A stretch of 64,000 nucleotides of DNA, taken from NCBI RefSeq assembly GCF_040706535.1, contig NZ_JAPDRJ010000004.1, positions 124,001 to 188,000 of the forward strand, read 5' to 3'. The position numbers and the translations under genes were made by a program. The notes under the pieces are model-generated. The model was not told the DNA's origin, did not search any database, and saw only the letters and a list, made by a program, of their open reading frames with translations. Shown here piece after piece: positions 18,899 through 27,475 of this stretch; the first letter of the stretch is position 1; each line of letters begins with the position of its first letter. The stretch comes from Lentisalinibacter orientalis (lineage in GTDB: Bacteria > Pseudomonadota > Gammaproteobacteria > Steroidobacterales > Woeseiaceae).

Positions 18899-18918
18899 TG
18901 CACTTACAGTGCACTTAC
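18899..18918. repeat. Tandem direct repeat TGCACTTAC x2
   Basis: Two 9-bp copies, spaced 11 bp start to start (18899-18907 and 18910-18918), lie about 50 nt inside the tRNA-proximal end of the islet. Spacing near one helical turn could suit recombinase arm sites; this is inference. Confidence 0.35.
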
Positions 18919-18964
18919 GGGACTAGTTGAAGTATAGCGAAATTTGCGAAGTTATTGTTTTTAT

Positions 18965-18987
18965 TGGTCGGGGTGAGAGGATTTGAA
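18965..18987. repeat. Proximal attachment-site repeat inside tRNA-Pro
   Basis: The last 23 bases of the tRNA gene, matched at 13973-13995 with two mismatches. Integration here keeps the tRNA intact. Confidence 0.65.
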
Positions 18988-19041
18988 CCTCCGGCCCCTG
19001 CCTCCCGAAGACAGTGCTCTACCAGGCTGAGCTACACCCCG
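18965..19041 (-). tRNA. tRNA-Pro (anticodon CGG)
   Basis: A 77-nt cloverleaf on the minus strand. The acceptor stem CGGGGTG pairs with CACCCCG and the CCA is genome-encoded. The D arm is AGCTCAGCCTGGTAGAGC, the anticodon loop TTCGGGA (anticodon CGG), and the T loop GGTTCAAATCC. C1-G72 is the usual proline identity pair. Its 3' end is the attachment site of the islet to the left. Confidence 0.95.
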
Positions 19042-19207
19042 ATTCCGCTTGGATCGTCGGCCGCGGAAGGCCGACGGTGCCGTGCGCAGCGCCCATAAGT
19101 GCCGGTTCGGGAAGAGACTTTCCGGTCTCCATACCGGCGGACAGCTGCCGCAGAGGGCGGGTAGTGTACTTGAGCGGCCCCGCCGACTCAATCGGCGCGA
19201 ACGCCTT

Positions 19208-21859
19208 TCAATCCTGCTCCTGAAGATCGCGGATGGCGCCGCGAAGGCCGTCCAGGATGCGGTCGCGATCGGTCTCGCCGTCGCCGCGGTCGTGGAGGGC
19301 CTGCACGCTGATACCCTCGCCGTAGCGGACGACGATGCGTGCGGGGCGCGGCAGGCGCTGTCCCCGCGGCCAAGCCTCGAACGCGCCTTCTATGGACACG
19401 GGCAGCACCGTGACTTCCGGTGCATGTTCCAGCAGCACGCCGATCCCGGGACGCAGCGGCTGCAGTTCGCCGTCCCGGGATCGCTCGCCCTCCGGGAACC
19501 AGACCAGCATGCGGTCCCGGTCCAGCGCGGCCTTGGCGAAGGCGAGGCTGGAGACCACCGTGCGCTGCGGGTCGATGGGGATGACCCGGCCCAGACGGCT
19601 GAAGCCGCGGAAGACGGCGTTGCGATAGGCCCAGCCGGTCCAGCCGCCCCAGAACGTGTTCACCCGCAGGTCGGGCGGGAGCGTGGCCGCCAGCACGAAG
19701 GGGTCGAGGAAGCTCGTGTGATTGGGCGCGATCAGCAGCGGCCCGGACTCCGGCGGCGGCTCGCCGGTGGCACGCACGCGGAATGCCGCTCGCATCAGGC
19801 CGGTGTTGACGGCGTAGGCGGCCCGTGCGGTGATGGTGCTGGCCCTGGAGCGCGGTTCGAGCCACTCCTTCTGCTCGTCGGTGAGTACGGCGTCCGGCCG
19901 TTCGAGCGGCGTGTGCAGTTCCTCGACGGATTCCTCCTTCTCCGCGACCGCGGCGAGCATGTCCCGCACCGTCTCGATACCGGCGATGTCGTCCTCGCGC
20001 AGCTCGGCGCCGGTGCGCCGCGCGATGTCCATGCTGAGGTCGAGCCAGCCGAGGGAGTCGACGCCGAGCTCGAGCTGGAAGCTGGTGTCGGGCGTCAGGC
20101 GCGTCCGCCGGTAGCGCTCCGTCAGCAATTCCCAGGCCCTGCGGGCGCGCTCGTTGCGCAGCAGCTCCCGGTCTTCGGCGGTCATGTCGTCGATGGCCAT
20201 CGGCTCGCCGCCATTCGCATCCTCGCCGTCGGCCAGGGACTCGTAGCGCTCCTCCAGCTTGTTCCGTCTGATCTTGTCCAGCCGGGTGCGGTCGAGAGGC
20301 TCGTGGGTGACGCGGTAGCGGTCGAGGCGCTGGTAGGAGGGGAGGGAGCGCGAGCGTTCGCGCACGGCCGCGCCGATGGCGTCCTCCGCCGCGCGGGATT
20401 CCCGGCGCAGCGCCTCTAGGTCCAGAAAGATGACGGCGGCCAGCTGTTCGCCGTCCTTCAGTATGCCGATCTCCGCGATCAGCGGGTGTTCGGCGTACGC
20501 CTCCTCCAGGGCCTCCGTGCGGATATTCTCCCCGGAAGCGGTGACGAGCATGGTGCTCTTGCGCCCGAGCACGTGCAGGTAACCGTCGTCGTCGATGCGT
20601 CCGAGATCGCCGGTGCGGAACCAGTCGTCGGTGAAGGACTCCCGGGTCTCGTCCTCCCGGTCCAGGTAGCCCTCGAAGACGCCGGGGCCCCTGGCGAGGA
20701 TCTCGCCGGCGTCCTCGTCGCTGGCCGTCTGCACGGAGCGGTCGATGGAGAGCTCGATGCCGTCGACGACCCGGCCCACGGTATCGAGATGACCGCGGCC
20801 GGGCATCTTGATGGTGAGTAGTGGCGCCGTCTCGGTGAGGCCGTAGCCGATGGCCACGTCCCAGCCCATGCCTTCCAGCCGGTGGGCGGTGGCGGCGTCC
20901 AGCGGCGAGCCACCCGAGGCGAGCATGCGCAAGGTCGGGCCGAGCTGGCGATGCAGGGGCCGCAGCAGGTAGCGCCCCGCGTTCACGCCCGTGGCACGGC
21001 GCAGTGCGGTGCAGCTGCGGATGAGCCCGCGCAGCACCACCCTGACGGGGGCCGGCAGGCCGTCGATGCGGGCATCCACGCCGGCGAGCAGGGCGGCGTA
21101 GAGACGCGGCACGCCCAGGATGATAGTGACGCTGTGGGCGCGGATCGCCCGGATGATGTCCGGGCCGGTCAGGCTGGCCGGGATGACGATGGGGATGCCG
21201 AGGGAAAGGGGCGCCAGCGTACCGATGACCAGGGGGTAGACGTGGTGCAGCGGGAGCGGCTGGAGCATGCAATCGTCGGCAGCGACGAGGCCCGTCTCCT
21301 CCACCGTGCGCACCTGGAAGGCCAGGTTGCGGTGTTTCAGGGGCACGCCCTTGGGCGGGCCGGTGGTCCCACTGGTGAACAGCAGCAGGGCGGTATTCTC
21401 CGCGGCGGGCAGGTCCGGCGCTTCGCCGTCGATATCCAGCCAGCGCTGCCAGCTGCGGGCGCCGCCGTCGCGGTCGAGCCGGAGCACGGTGCCGTCGTAG
21501 TCGATCTCCTCCAGTATCGAGGCGCGTGCCTCGTCTGCGACCACGCAGGGGATGTCGGTATCGGCGAGTATGCCGCCGAGTTGTTCCCGCTCCATCTGGG
21601 TGTCGATCGGCACCGCCGTGATCCCCGCCCGCAGCAGGCCAAGGAAGACGCTGATCCAGTCGGCGTCCGGGGTGGCGAACAGGGCAACACGGTCGTATCC
21701 GTCCGCATTCGCACCGACGGCGACGGCGGCGACGCGATCCGCGAGTTGCCGGTAGGTAATGAAGGAGTTGTCTTCGCCGTCCGCCTCGACCACCGCCGGG
21801 TGCTCGCCGTGGCCGGCCAGTCCCTCGAACAGTGACGAAAGTGTCAGCGACTCGTTCAT
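19208..21859 (-). CDS. Three-domain acyl-ACP/CoA synthetase, acyl carrier and PlsC-type acyltransferase fusion
   Basis: An 883-residue fusion. Residues 1 to about 520 are an ANL adenylating enzyme: P-loop LLFTSGTTGPPKGVP, GYGLTETAPL, WFRTGDLGRID and GRKSTMLVTASGENI. It lacks the usual catalytic Lys motif of soluble CoA ligases at the very end, as in Aas-like enzymes. A carrier domain follows with the phosphopantetheine serine in LELGVDSLGWLDL. The C-terminus is a PlsC/LPLAT acyltransferase with NHTSFLDPF and WFPEGERSRDG. It probably activates free fatty acids, holds them on its own carrier and acylates a lysolipid or other acceptor at the inner membrane. ATG 21859 has an AGGGAG ribosome site. 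Domain limits are approximate. Confidence 0.85.
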   Translation of the reverse strand: MNESLTLSSLFEGLAGHGEHPAVVEADGEDNSFITYRQLADRVAAVAVGANADGYDRVALFATPDADWISVFLGLLRAGITAVPIDTQMEREQLGGILADTDIPCVVADEARASILEEIDYDGTVLRLDRDGGARSWQRWLDIDGEAPDLPAAENTALLLFTSGTTGPPKGVPLKHRNLAFQVRTVEETGLVAADDCMLQPLPLHHVYPLVIGTLAPLSLGIPIVIPASLTGPDIIRAIRAHSVTIILGVPRLYAALLAGVDARIDGLPAPVRVVLRGLIRSCTALRRATGVNAGRYLLRPLHRQLGPTLRMLASGGSPLDAATAHRLEGMGWDVAIGYGLTETAPLLTIKMPGRGHLDTVGRVVDGIELSIDRSVQTASDEDAGEILARGPGVFEGYLDREDETRESFTDDWFRTGDLGRIDDDGYLHVLGRKSTMLVTASGENIRTEALEEAYAEHPLIAEIGILKDGEQLAAVIFLDLEALRRESRAAEDAIGAAVRERSRSLPSYQRLDRYRVTHEPLDRTRLDKIRRNKLEERYESLADGEDANGGEPMAIDDMTAEDRELLRNERARRAWELLTERYRRTRLTPDTSFQLELGVDSLGWLDLSMDIARRTGAELREDDIAGIETVRDMLAAVAEKEESVEELHTPLERPDAVLTDEQKEWLEPRSRASTITARAAYAVNTGLMRAAFRVRATGEPPPESGPLLIAPNHTSFLDPFVLAATLPPDLRVNTFWGGWTGWAYRNAVFRGFSRLGRVIPIDPQRTVVSSLAFAKAALDRDRMLVWFPEGERSRDGELQPLRPGIGVLLEHAPEVTVLPVSIEGAFEAWPRGQRLPRPARIVVRYGEGISVQALHDRGDGETDRDRILDGLRGAIRDLQEQD

Positions 21860-21939
21860 GCGGTCTCCCTGCCGGGCTTCGCTCCGAGTGCCAGGGTGTC
21901 TCGGCCATGGCCTCGGCATCGATCAACGGCTCGGTCGTT

Positions 21940-24900
21940 CTACTCCTTCTCGGGACGACGCCATTCCAGCGCCGTGACTGTGAGCGCGGGCAGCATGGTC
22001 AGTGATACCACGGCGGCGCCCAAAATGCCGAACAAAACGATGGCGCCGACGCCCCGGTAGAGCTCCGTGCCCTCGCCGGGCATGAATACCAGCGGCGACA
22101 GACCGCAGATGGTGGTCAGCGTGGACATGGCGATGGGCCGCAGCCGCACGCGCACCGCCTCGCGCACGGCCTCCAGCGCCGAGGCGGAGGTCTCCCGGAT
22201 TTGCCGCATGGCCCGGTCGACGATCAGGATGGGATTGTTGACCACGGTGCCCATGAGGATCAGGAAGCCCAGCATGGAGATCATGTCGAAAGGCTGGCGG
22301 ATGGGGTTCAACCCGACCAGCGGCAGGGCGGCGCCCACCAGGTTCAGCAGGACCAGGCCGACGATGCCGCCGGCGATGCCGAGCGGGATGGTGGTCATGA
22401 TCAGCAGCGGATAACCCCAGTGGCGGAAGATCGCCACCAGCAGCAGGAAGACAATGACGAGTGCCACGGGGTAGTTCTCCGCCAGGGCGGCCTGGGTGGC
22501 GGCCAGCTGGTCGCTGGCGCCGGAGATGTCCACGTTCACGCCGGCGGGCAGCCCGCCGGTCTCACGGAGCTGGCCGATGACCTGCGAACGCATCATCTCG
22601 ACGCCGGTCTCCAGCGCGATGCTCTCGGGCGGGATGACGTTCAGCGTCACCGTCCTCTGGCCGTTCACGCGCCTGACGGTGCTGGTGTCCACGGTCTCCT
22701 CGATGCTGACCAGCGCCGACAGCGGCAGCACCGTGCCGCGAGGCGTCCACACCGGCAGGTCGCCGATGTCGTCGAGCCGGGCCTCGGTGCCGCGTCGGCC
22801 GAAGAGGTAGATGTCGATCTTGTCGTCGTTCTGGAAGAACTCGTCCACGAAGGCGCCGTCGGTGAGCGCGGCCACCGTCAGGCCCACGTCCGCGGCACTC
22901 ATGCCCAGTTCCGAGGCGCGGTCCCAGTCGGGGCGCACTTCCACCAGCGGCTGCGACAGCGCGAGGGAGGAGGGGTTGGACTGGATGCGCGGGTTGCCGA
23001 ATACCTCCTCGGAGCGCCGGTAGGCGGCGAGCGCCGCCTCGTAGATCACCGCCAGGTTCGGCCCGGAGATGTCCAGGTTGATGGAGCGGGTGCCGCCGTC
23101 GTTGCTGGTGATGATGGAACCCCGGGAGGCAAATGCCCGCATGCCCGGATAGGTCTCGTACTTGTCGGTGAGCACGTCCATCAGCGCGTCGACGTGGTCG
23201 GGGTCGACCGGCTCGGTGATGATGCGCATGCCGTCCGCCTCGATGCCGAGGTTGAGATACTGCAGCGCGGGCACCGGCGTCTCGCCGGCGTCGAAACGGT
23301 CCGGGTCGTCGCCGACGAAGGCCAGGAAGTAGTCCTGTATCTCCAGGCCGATGTCCGCCATGGTCTCCAGGTTGTAGCCCGGCGGCGCGCTCATGCGCGC
23401 GAAGATCTTCGGCTCCTCGCCCTCGGGCAGGTACTCCGCCGGCGGGGTGAGTATGAAGATGACGGCAAGGCTGGCGGCGACGGTGGCGCCGATGGTGCCG
23501 AGCCGTCGGGCGCGGGTTGCGATCAGCGTCTCCACGCCGGCGAGCAGGCGGTCACGCAGGTGCTGTCCGCCAGGTTGTCGCTTGCTGGTGCCGAACTCCA
23601 GCCGCGCGCTGGCCGTGGGGATCAGGGTGACGGCCACCAGCATGGAGGCGAGGATGGAGGCGGCGATGGCGATGGCGATGTCGGAGTAGAGCTGGCCGGC
23701 TTCCTCCTCGATGAACACGATGGGCGTGAATACCAGGATGGTGGTCAGCGTGGAGGCGAGTACGGCGGGCCAGACGTTGCGCACGCCCGCGACGGCCGCC
23801 TTGAAGCGGTCAAGGCCCCGGCGGCGCTCGAGTTCGATGCTCTCGATCACGACGATGCTATTGTCGAGCGTCATGCCGATGGCGAAGGCCACGCCGGCGA
23901 GCGAGATCACGTTGATGGTGCGTCCGGTCACCAGCAGGCCGATGAACGCGGCGATGGTACAGATGGGGATGCCGATGACGCCCACCAGGGTGGCGCGGCC
24001 GGAGCGCAGGAACAGGTACATCACCAGCGTCGCGAACAGCGCGCCGAGGCCGAGATTCACCCAGACGTTGGCCACGGAGGCCTCCACGTAGCCGGCGTCC
24101 TCCGCGGTCAGTTCGAGTTCCATGCCGGCCGGATTCAGGAGGTCGGCGTTGATGTCCTCCGCCGCGTCCAGCATGGCGTATTTGATGTCGATGACGTTGG
24201 AGCCGGTCTCCCGGCGCACGTACAGGCTGATTACCGGGTCGCCGTCCACGAACGAGAGGTCGCGGATCTCGAAATGGTCGAGTTCCACCCGGGCCACGTC
24301 TTCCAGCCGGATGATCGTGTCGCCGCGCCGCTCGATGATCAGCCCCTCGAGGTCGGCGACGTCGCCGAAGCGCCCGACGGTGCGCAGCAGGTAACGGCGC
24401 TTGCCGCTCTCCACTTCGCCGGCGGAGATGTCCTGGTTGCGGCTGCGCACCGCGTCGCGCACGTCGCTGATGGTGAGCCCCCGATCCGCCAGGCGGGAGG
24501 GATCCAGCAGGATGCGGATCTGGCGCTCGGCGCCGCCGCCGACGCCCACCTGGGCCACGCCGGGCACGCTGGACATGCGCGGGCGTACGTTGTCCTCGAT
24601 GAAGTCCCGCATCATGTCCATGTCGAGCGAGCGCGGATTGCCCGGCAGCGGCGAGACGCGGAAGAACATGAAGGCGTTGGAGGAGAAGCTGGTGGCGTCC
24701 ACCCGCGGCTCATCCACGTTCAGGGGGTAGGAGGGCACCTGGTTCAGCGCGTTGTTGACCCGGATCAGCGTCTGGGTGATGTCCACGCCGAACGGGAAGT
24801 CCAGCTCGATGCGGGCCTGACCGCTGGAGGCCGTGGCCTCGAGCCGCTGCAGGTTCGGGATATTGCGGAGGTACTCCTCCTGCTCGATCAGGATTTCCTT

Positions 24901-25074
24901 CTCGATGTCCTGCGGGGTCGCGCCCGGCCACGAGGTGCGCACGGAGATGGTCCGCACCTCCAGGTCCGGGATCATCTGCACCGGGATACGCAACGCGGCC
25001 ACGAGCCCGATGACCGCGATGATGAGCGCGGCGACGGTGGTCAGTATGCCGTTGCGGACGATGGCCTCGAACAC
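21940..25074 (-). CDS. RND-family efflux transporter, inner-membrane pump
   Basis: A 1044-residue AcrB/MexB-type protein with the 1+5, 1+5 membrane-helix plan and two large periplasmic loops. The proton-relay aspartate lies in AFAIGMTLDNSIVVIESI of TM4, and a matching VVNNPILIVDRAM sits in TM10. The N-terminus (MFEAIVRNGILTTVAALIIA) and PGATPQDIEKEI are typical. The start is GTG 25074, four bases after the adaptor stop. It should form a tripartite pump with the adaptor and a TolC-like channel encoded elsewhere. The substrate (drug, solvent or metal) is not predictable; helix 4 lacks the heavy-metal CusA signature. Confidence 0.92.
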   Translation of the reverse strand: MFEAIVRNGILTTVAALIIAVIGLVAALRIPVQMIPDLEVRTISVRTSWPGATPQDIEKEILIEQEEYLRNIPNLQRLEATASSGQARIELDFPFGVDITQTLIRVNNALNQVPSYPLNVDEPRVDATSFSSNAFMFFRVSPLPGNPRSLDMDMMRDFIEDNVRPRMSSVPGVAQVGVGGGAERQIRILLDPSRLADRGLTISDVRDAVRSRNQDISAGEVESGKRRYLLRTVGRFGDVADLEGLIIERRGDTIIRLEDVARVELDHFEIRDLSFVDGDPVISLYVRRETGSNVIDIKYAMLDAAEDINADLLNPAGMELELTAEDAGYVEASVANVWVNLGLGALFATLVMYLFLRSGRATLVGVIGIPICTIAAFIGLLVTGRTINVISLAGVAFAIGMTLDNSIVVIESIELERRRGLDRFKAAVAGVRNVWPAVLASTLTTILVFTPIVFIEEEAGQLYSDIAIAIAASILASMLVAVTLIPTASARLEFGTSKRQPGGQHLRDRLLAGVETLIATRARRLGTIGATVAASLAVIFILTPPAEYLPEGEEPKIFARMSAPPGYNLETMADIGLEIQDYFLAFVGDDPDRFDAGETPVPALQYLNLGIEADGMRIITEPVDPDHVDALMDVLTDKYETYPGMRAFASRGSIITSNDGGTRSINLDISGPNLAVIYEAALAAYRRSEEVFGNPRIQSNPSSLALSQPLVEVRPDWDRASELGMSAADVGLTVAALTDGAFVDEFFQNDDKIDIYLFGRRGTEARLDDIGDLPVWTPRGTVLPLSALVSIEETVDTSTVRRVNGQRTVTLNVIPPESIALETGVEMMRSQVIGQLRETGGLPAGVNVDISGASDQLAATQAALAENYPVALVIVFLLLVAIFRHWGYPLLIMTTIPLGIAGGIVGLVLLNLVGAALPLVGLNPIRQPFDMISMLGFLILMGTVVNNPILIVDRAMRQIRETSASALEAVREAVRVRLRPIAMSTLTTICGLSPLVFMPGEGTELYRGVGAIVLFGILGAAVVSLTMLPALTVTALEWRRPEKE

Positions 25075-25078
25075 GGCC

Positions 25079-26197
25079 CTAGTCCCTGGTCACGGTGACG
25101 GTCTGTCCGTTCTGCAGCGCCTCGTTGCCCCGGGTGACCACGCGGGTGCCCGCCTCGATGCCGCTCACGATCTCGACCAGGCCGTCGAACTCCAGGCCGG
25201 TCTCGACGCGCTGCTCGGTCACCGTCGCTTCGTCGCCCTGGCCCTGCAGCACCCACACCGTGATGCGGCCGTCGGGATAGCGAATCAGCGCGTCGCGGGG
25301 CACCACGACGGCCTCCCGGCCGGTATCCAGATGCAGCGCGCCGCGGGCGGACATGCCGGGCGTCACCGGCAGGCCGTGTCCCTCGGCGGCCACGGCGCGC
25401 AGCAGGAAGGTGCGCGCGGCGGGGTCGTTCACCGGCACGATGGCGATGATGTCGCCCGGGATGGACTCCTCCGGCGCGGCATCCGGGCTGATGTCGATGA
25501 GGGTGTCCGGGGAGATGTCCGGGTAGTAGTTCTGCGGCACGCGGAAGTCGTAGCGCAGCCCGTCGACGGCCACCAGCTCCAGCAGGCCGTCGCCCGGGTT
25601 GACCCACTCGCCGACCTCCGCCAGCCGCCGGGCGACGGCGCCCGCGAACGGCGCCCGGATCTCGTGGCGCCGCACCACCGCCTGCTGCTGGCGGAACGCC
25701 GCGCTCGCCGCCTGCAGTGCCGCCTCGTCGGCGGCCACCTCCGCGCGGCGGGATTCGATCTCGGTCTCCGGGATGCCCCGCTCGCTGCCGAGCCGCTCCG
25801 CCTCGGCCAGCCGCCGCCGGGCATCGGCCACACCGGCCTCGGCTTCCGCGAGAGTGGCCTGGGCACGCTGCAGCGCGAGTCCCTCGAGTTCGTCATCCAG
25901 GCTGACGAGGATGTCGCCCGCCGCGACCCTGTCGCCGGCGTCTACCGCGAAGTCGTCGATGAGTCCCCCGACGGAGGGGGAGAGCAGCGCAGAGCGGGGA
26001 GAGGTCACCGTGCCGCTCACAGGCAGGATGCGGACTACCGGCTGTATGCGCGCCTCGCGCACGGTGACCGGCGGGCCTTCCGCTGCCGCCGGCGGCGCCC
26101 ACGAGAGCAGGGCGCCGCAAACGAACAGTGCGGCACAGGCAATCGCGACGGTACCGGTGGCGCGCTCTGCCCCGCTGGGCTCGAAGGAGTGAGTCAT
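25079..26197 (-). CDS. RND efflux periplasmic adaptor (membrane fusion protein)
   Basis: A 372-residue HlyD/AcrA-type adaptor. It has a signal segment (AIACAALFVCGALLSWAPPAAA), a lipoyl-like half (ALLSPSVGGLIDDFAVDAGD), an alpha-hairpin of about 70 residues rich in Ala/Glu/Arg, the second lipoyl half (IRAPFAGAVARRLAEVGEWV) and beta-barrel/MP domains to the end (GMSARGALHLDTG, VVVPRDALI). There is no lipobox, so anchoring may be by an uncleaved signal. ATG 26197 was chosen for its GAGG site; a GTG sits one codon before. It lies 15 nt after ispB and directly before the pump gene. Confidence 0.92.
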   Translation of the reverse strand: MTHSFEPSGAERATGTVAIACAALFVCGALLSWAPPAAAEGPPVTVREARIQPVVRILPVSGTVTSPRSALLSPSVGGLIDDFAVDAGDRVAAGDILVSLDDELEGLALQRAQATLAEAEAGVADARRRLAEAERLGSERGIPETEIESRRAEVAADEAALQAASAAFRQQQAVVRRHEIRAPFAGAVARRLAEVGEWVNPGDGLLELVAVDGLRYDFRVPQNYYPDISPDTLIDISPDAAPEESIPGDIIAIVPVNDPAARTFLLRAVAAEGHGLPVTPGMSARGALHLDTGREAVVVPRDALIRYPDGRITVWVLQGQGDEATVTEQRVETGLEFDGLVEIVSGIEAGTRVVTRGNEALQNGQTVTVTRD

Positions 26198-26212
26198 CAC
26201 CGCCTCGCGACG

Positions 26213-27211
26213 TCAGGAACGACGGTTGACGGCGAATTCAGCGACGGCGATCAGCGCGTCCTTGTAATCCGACGGCGGCAGGCCGGCCAGCGCCGCGATG
26301 GCGTCGTCGGCGGCACGCTGCGCGCGCTCGGCAGTGTATTCCAGGGCGCCGGTCGACTCGATGGCCGCCTGCACCGGCGCCAGGTTGTCCAGTCCGCCGT
26401 TCTCGATGGCCGCGCGGATCAGCCTGCGCTGCTCCGGCGTGCCCTTGCTCATCGCGCGGATGAGCGGCAGGGTCGGTTTGCCTTCGGCGAGGTCGTCGCC
26501 CAGGTCCTTGCCCAGTTCGTCGGGTGACGCCTTGTAGTCCAGCGCGTCGTCCACCAGCTGGAAGGCGGCGCCGAGGTTGCGGCCGTATTCCGCCATGCGT
26601 TCGCGGACGTCCGCCGGCTGGCCGGCCAGCACGGCGGCGATGGCTGCGCCTGCCTCGAACAGCTTGGCCGTCTTGCGGTAGATCACCTCGAGGTAGCGCT
26701 CCTCCGTCGTGTCCGGGTCGTGCACGTTCATCAGCTGCATGACCTCGCCGGCGGCGATGGTGTTGGTGGCGTCGGCGAGTATGTCCATGACCTGCATGTC
26801 GCCGATACGCACCATCATCTGGAAGGAGCGGGAGTAGAGGAAGTCGCCCACGAGCACGCTGGCCTGGTTGCCGAACACGTGATTGGCGGTATGGCGGCCG
26901 CGGCGGCGGTCCGAGGCGTCGACCACGTCGTCGTGCAGCAGCGTGGCCGTGTGGATGAACTCGATGATGGCGGCGGCCCGGATGTGCTCCTCGCCGTCGT
27001 AGGCGAGCGCCCGGGCGCCGAGCAGCACCAGCAGGGGGCGCAGGCGCTTGCCGCCGCTGCCGATGATGTACTCCGCCACCTGGGAGACGAGCAGCACGTC
27101 GCTCTGCAGCGACTCGCGGATGAGCGCATCCACGCGGTCCATGTCGGAACGCGTCAGGCGTCGCAGCGCATCCAGCGTCGCGACACGGCGGGTGTCTTCT
27201 GCGGCATACAT
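26213..27211 (-). CDS. ispB: Octaprenyl diphosphate synthase (polyprenyl synthetase)
   Basis: A 332-residue trans-polyprenyl synthase building the long side chain of ubiquinone. The first aspartate-rich motif is LLHDDVVDASDRRRG, the second is QLVDDALDY, and GGKRLRPLLVLL is the usual allylic-substrate region. The residues before the first Asp motif (HTATL) lack a bulky blocker, which suits a long product. It stands divergent from rplU, as in many gammaproteobacteria, which supports IspB over farnesyl synthase. The RND adaptor and pump follow on the same strand within 15 nt. Confidence 0.93.
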   Translation of the reverse strand: MYAAEDTRRVATLDALRRLTRSDMDRVDALIRESLQSDVLLVSQVAEYIIGSGGKRLRPLLVLLGARALAYDGEEHIRAAAIIEFIHTATLLHDDVVDASDRRRGRHTANHVFGNQASVLVGDFLYSRSFQMMVRIGDMQVMDILADATNTIAAGEVMQLMNVHDPDTTEERYLEVIYRKTAKLFEAGAAIAAVLAGQPADVRERMAEYGRNLGAAFQLVDDALDYKASPDELGKDLGDDLAEGKPTLPLIRAMSKGTPEQRRLIRAAIENGGLDNLAPVQAAIESTGALEYTAERAQRAADDAIAALAGLPPSDYKDALIAVAEFAVNRRS

Positions 27212-27317
27212 ATCGGCGATCGATAATGCCTGAAACGGCGCCGCTTGGCGAGCCGGCGGCCTTTGTCAGAGGCTGTCCAAGCCCCTGAATCCGGGGGTTA
27301 TTCGTGGGTCGGCCCCG

Positions 27318-27346
27318 TTGACCGGCCGGCATGCAGGCCGTACAAT
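27318..27346 (+). promoter_or_regulatory. Sigma70 promoter of rplU
   Basis: TTGACC (27318-27323), a 17-base spacer and TACAAT (27341-27346) form a strong promoter about 120 nt before rplU. Confidence 0.75.
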
Positions 27347-27360
27347 GCCCGGTCTTTTGG

Positions 27361-27394
27361 GGACCCGCCGGCCGTACCGGCCTCTGTCGGGTCC
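27361..27394 (+). promoter_or_regulatory. Structured 5' leader of rplU
   Basis: GGACCCG (27361-27367) pairs with CGGGTCC (27388-27394) around an inner CCGG/CCGG pairing, giving a firm stem in the untranslated leader. Ribosomal-protein operons often carry such leaders for feedback control; whether this one binds L21 is not known. Confidence 0.45.
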
Positions 27395-27475
27395 GTTCTC
27401 ACCGTTCTCAACGGGTAATGACAGACAGGCGAAGGGGCGGCCGCGGTTGGCCGGAGCCCGCTTCCGGAGTTCGAG

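Larger units (their letters stand above)
13973..18987. mobile_element. Small genomic islet inserted at the 3' end of tRNA-Pro(CGG)
   Basis: About 5 kb lies between an imperfect copy of the tRNA-Pro 3' end (13973-13995) and the real tRNA 3' end (18965-18987), both in the same orientation. This is the layout left by a tyrosine-recombinase element that integrated at a tRNA gene. The interior is visibly AT-richer than both flanks and carries unknown membrane or secreted proteins, a toxin-antitoxin pair, broken genes and a transposase remnant, whereas both flanks are ordinary chromosomal genes. No integrase gene remains, so the element is probably a decayed, immobile remnant. Confidence 0.65.

Noticed and set aside
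22201..25098. 965-codon open frame on the plus strand
   Set aside because: It is the antisense shadow of the RND pump gene; the translation is His/Arg/Gly-rich without domains.
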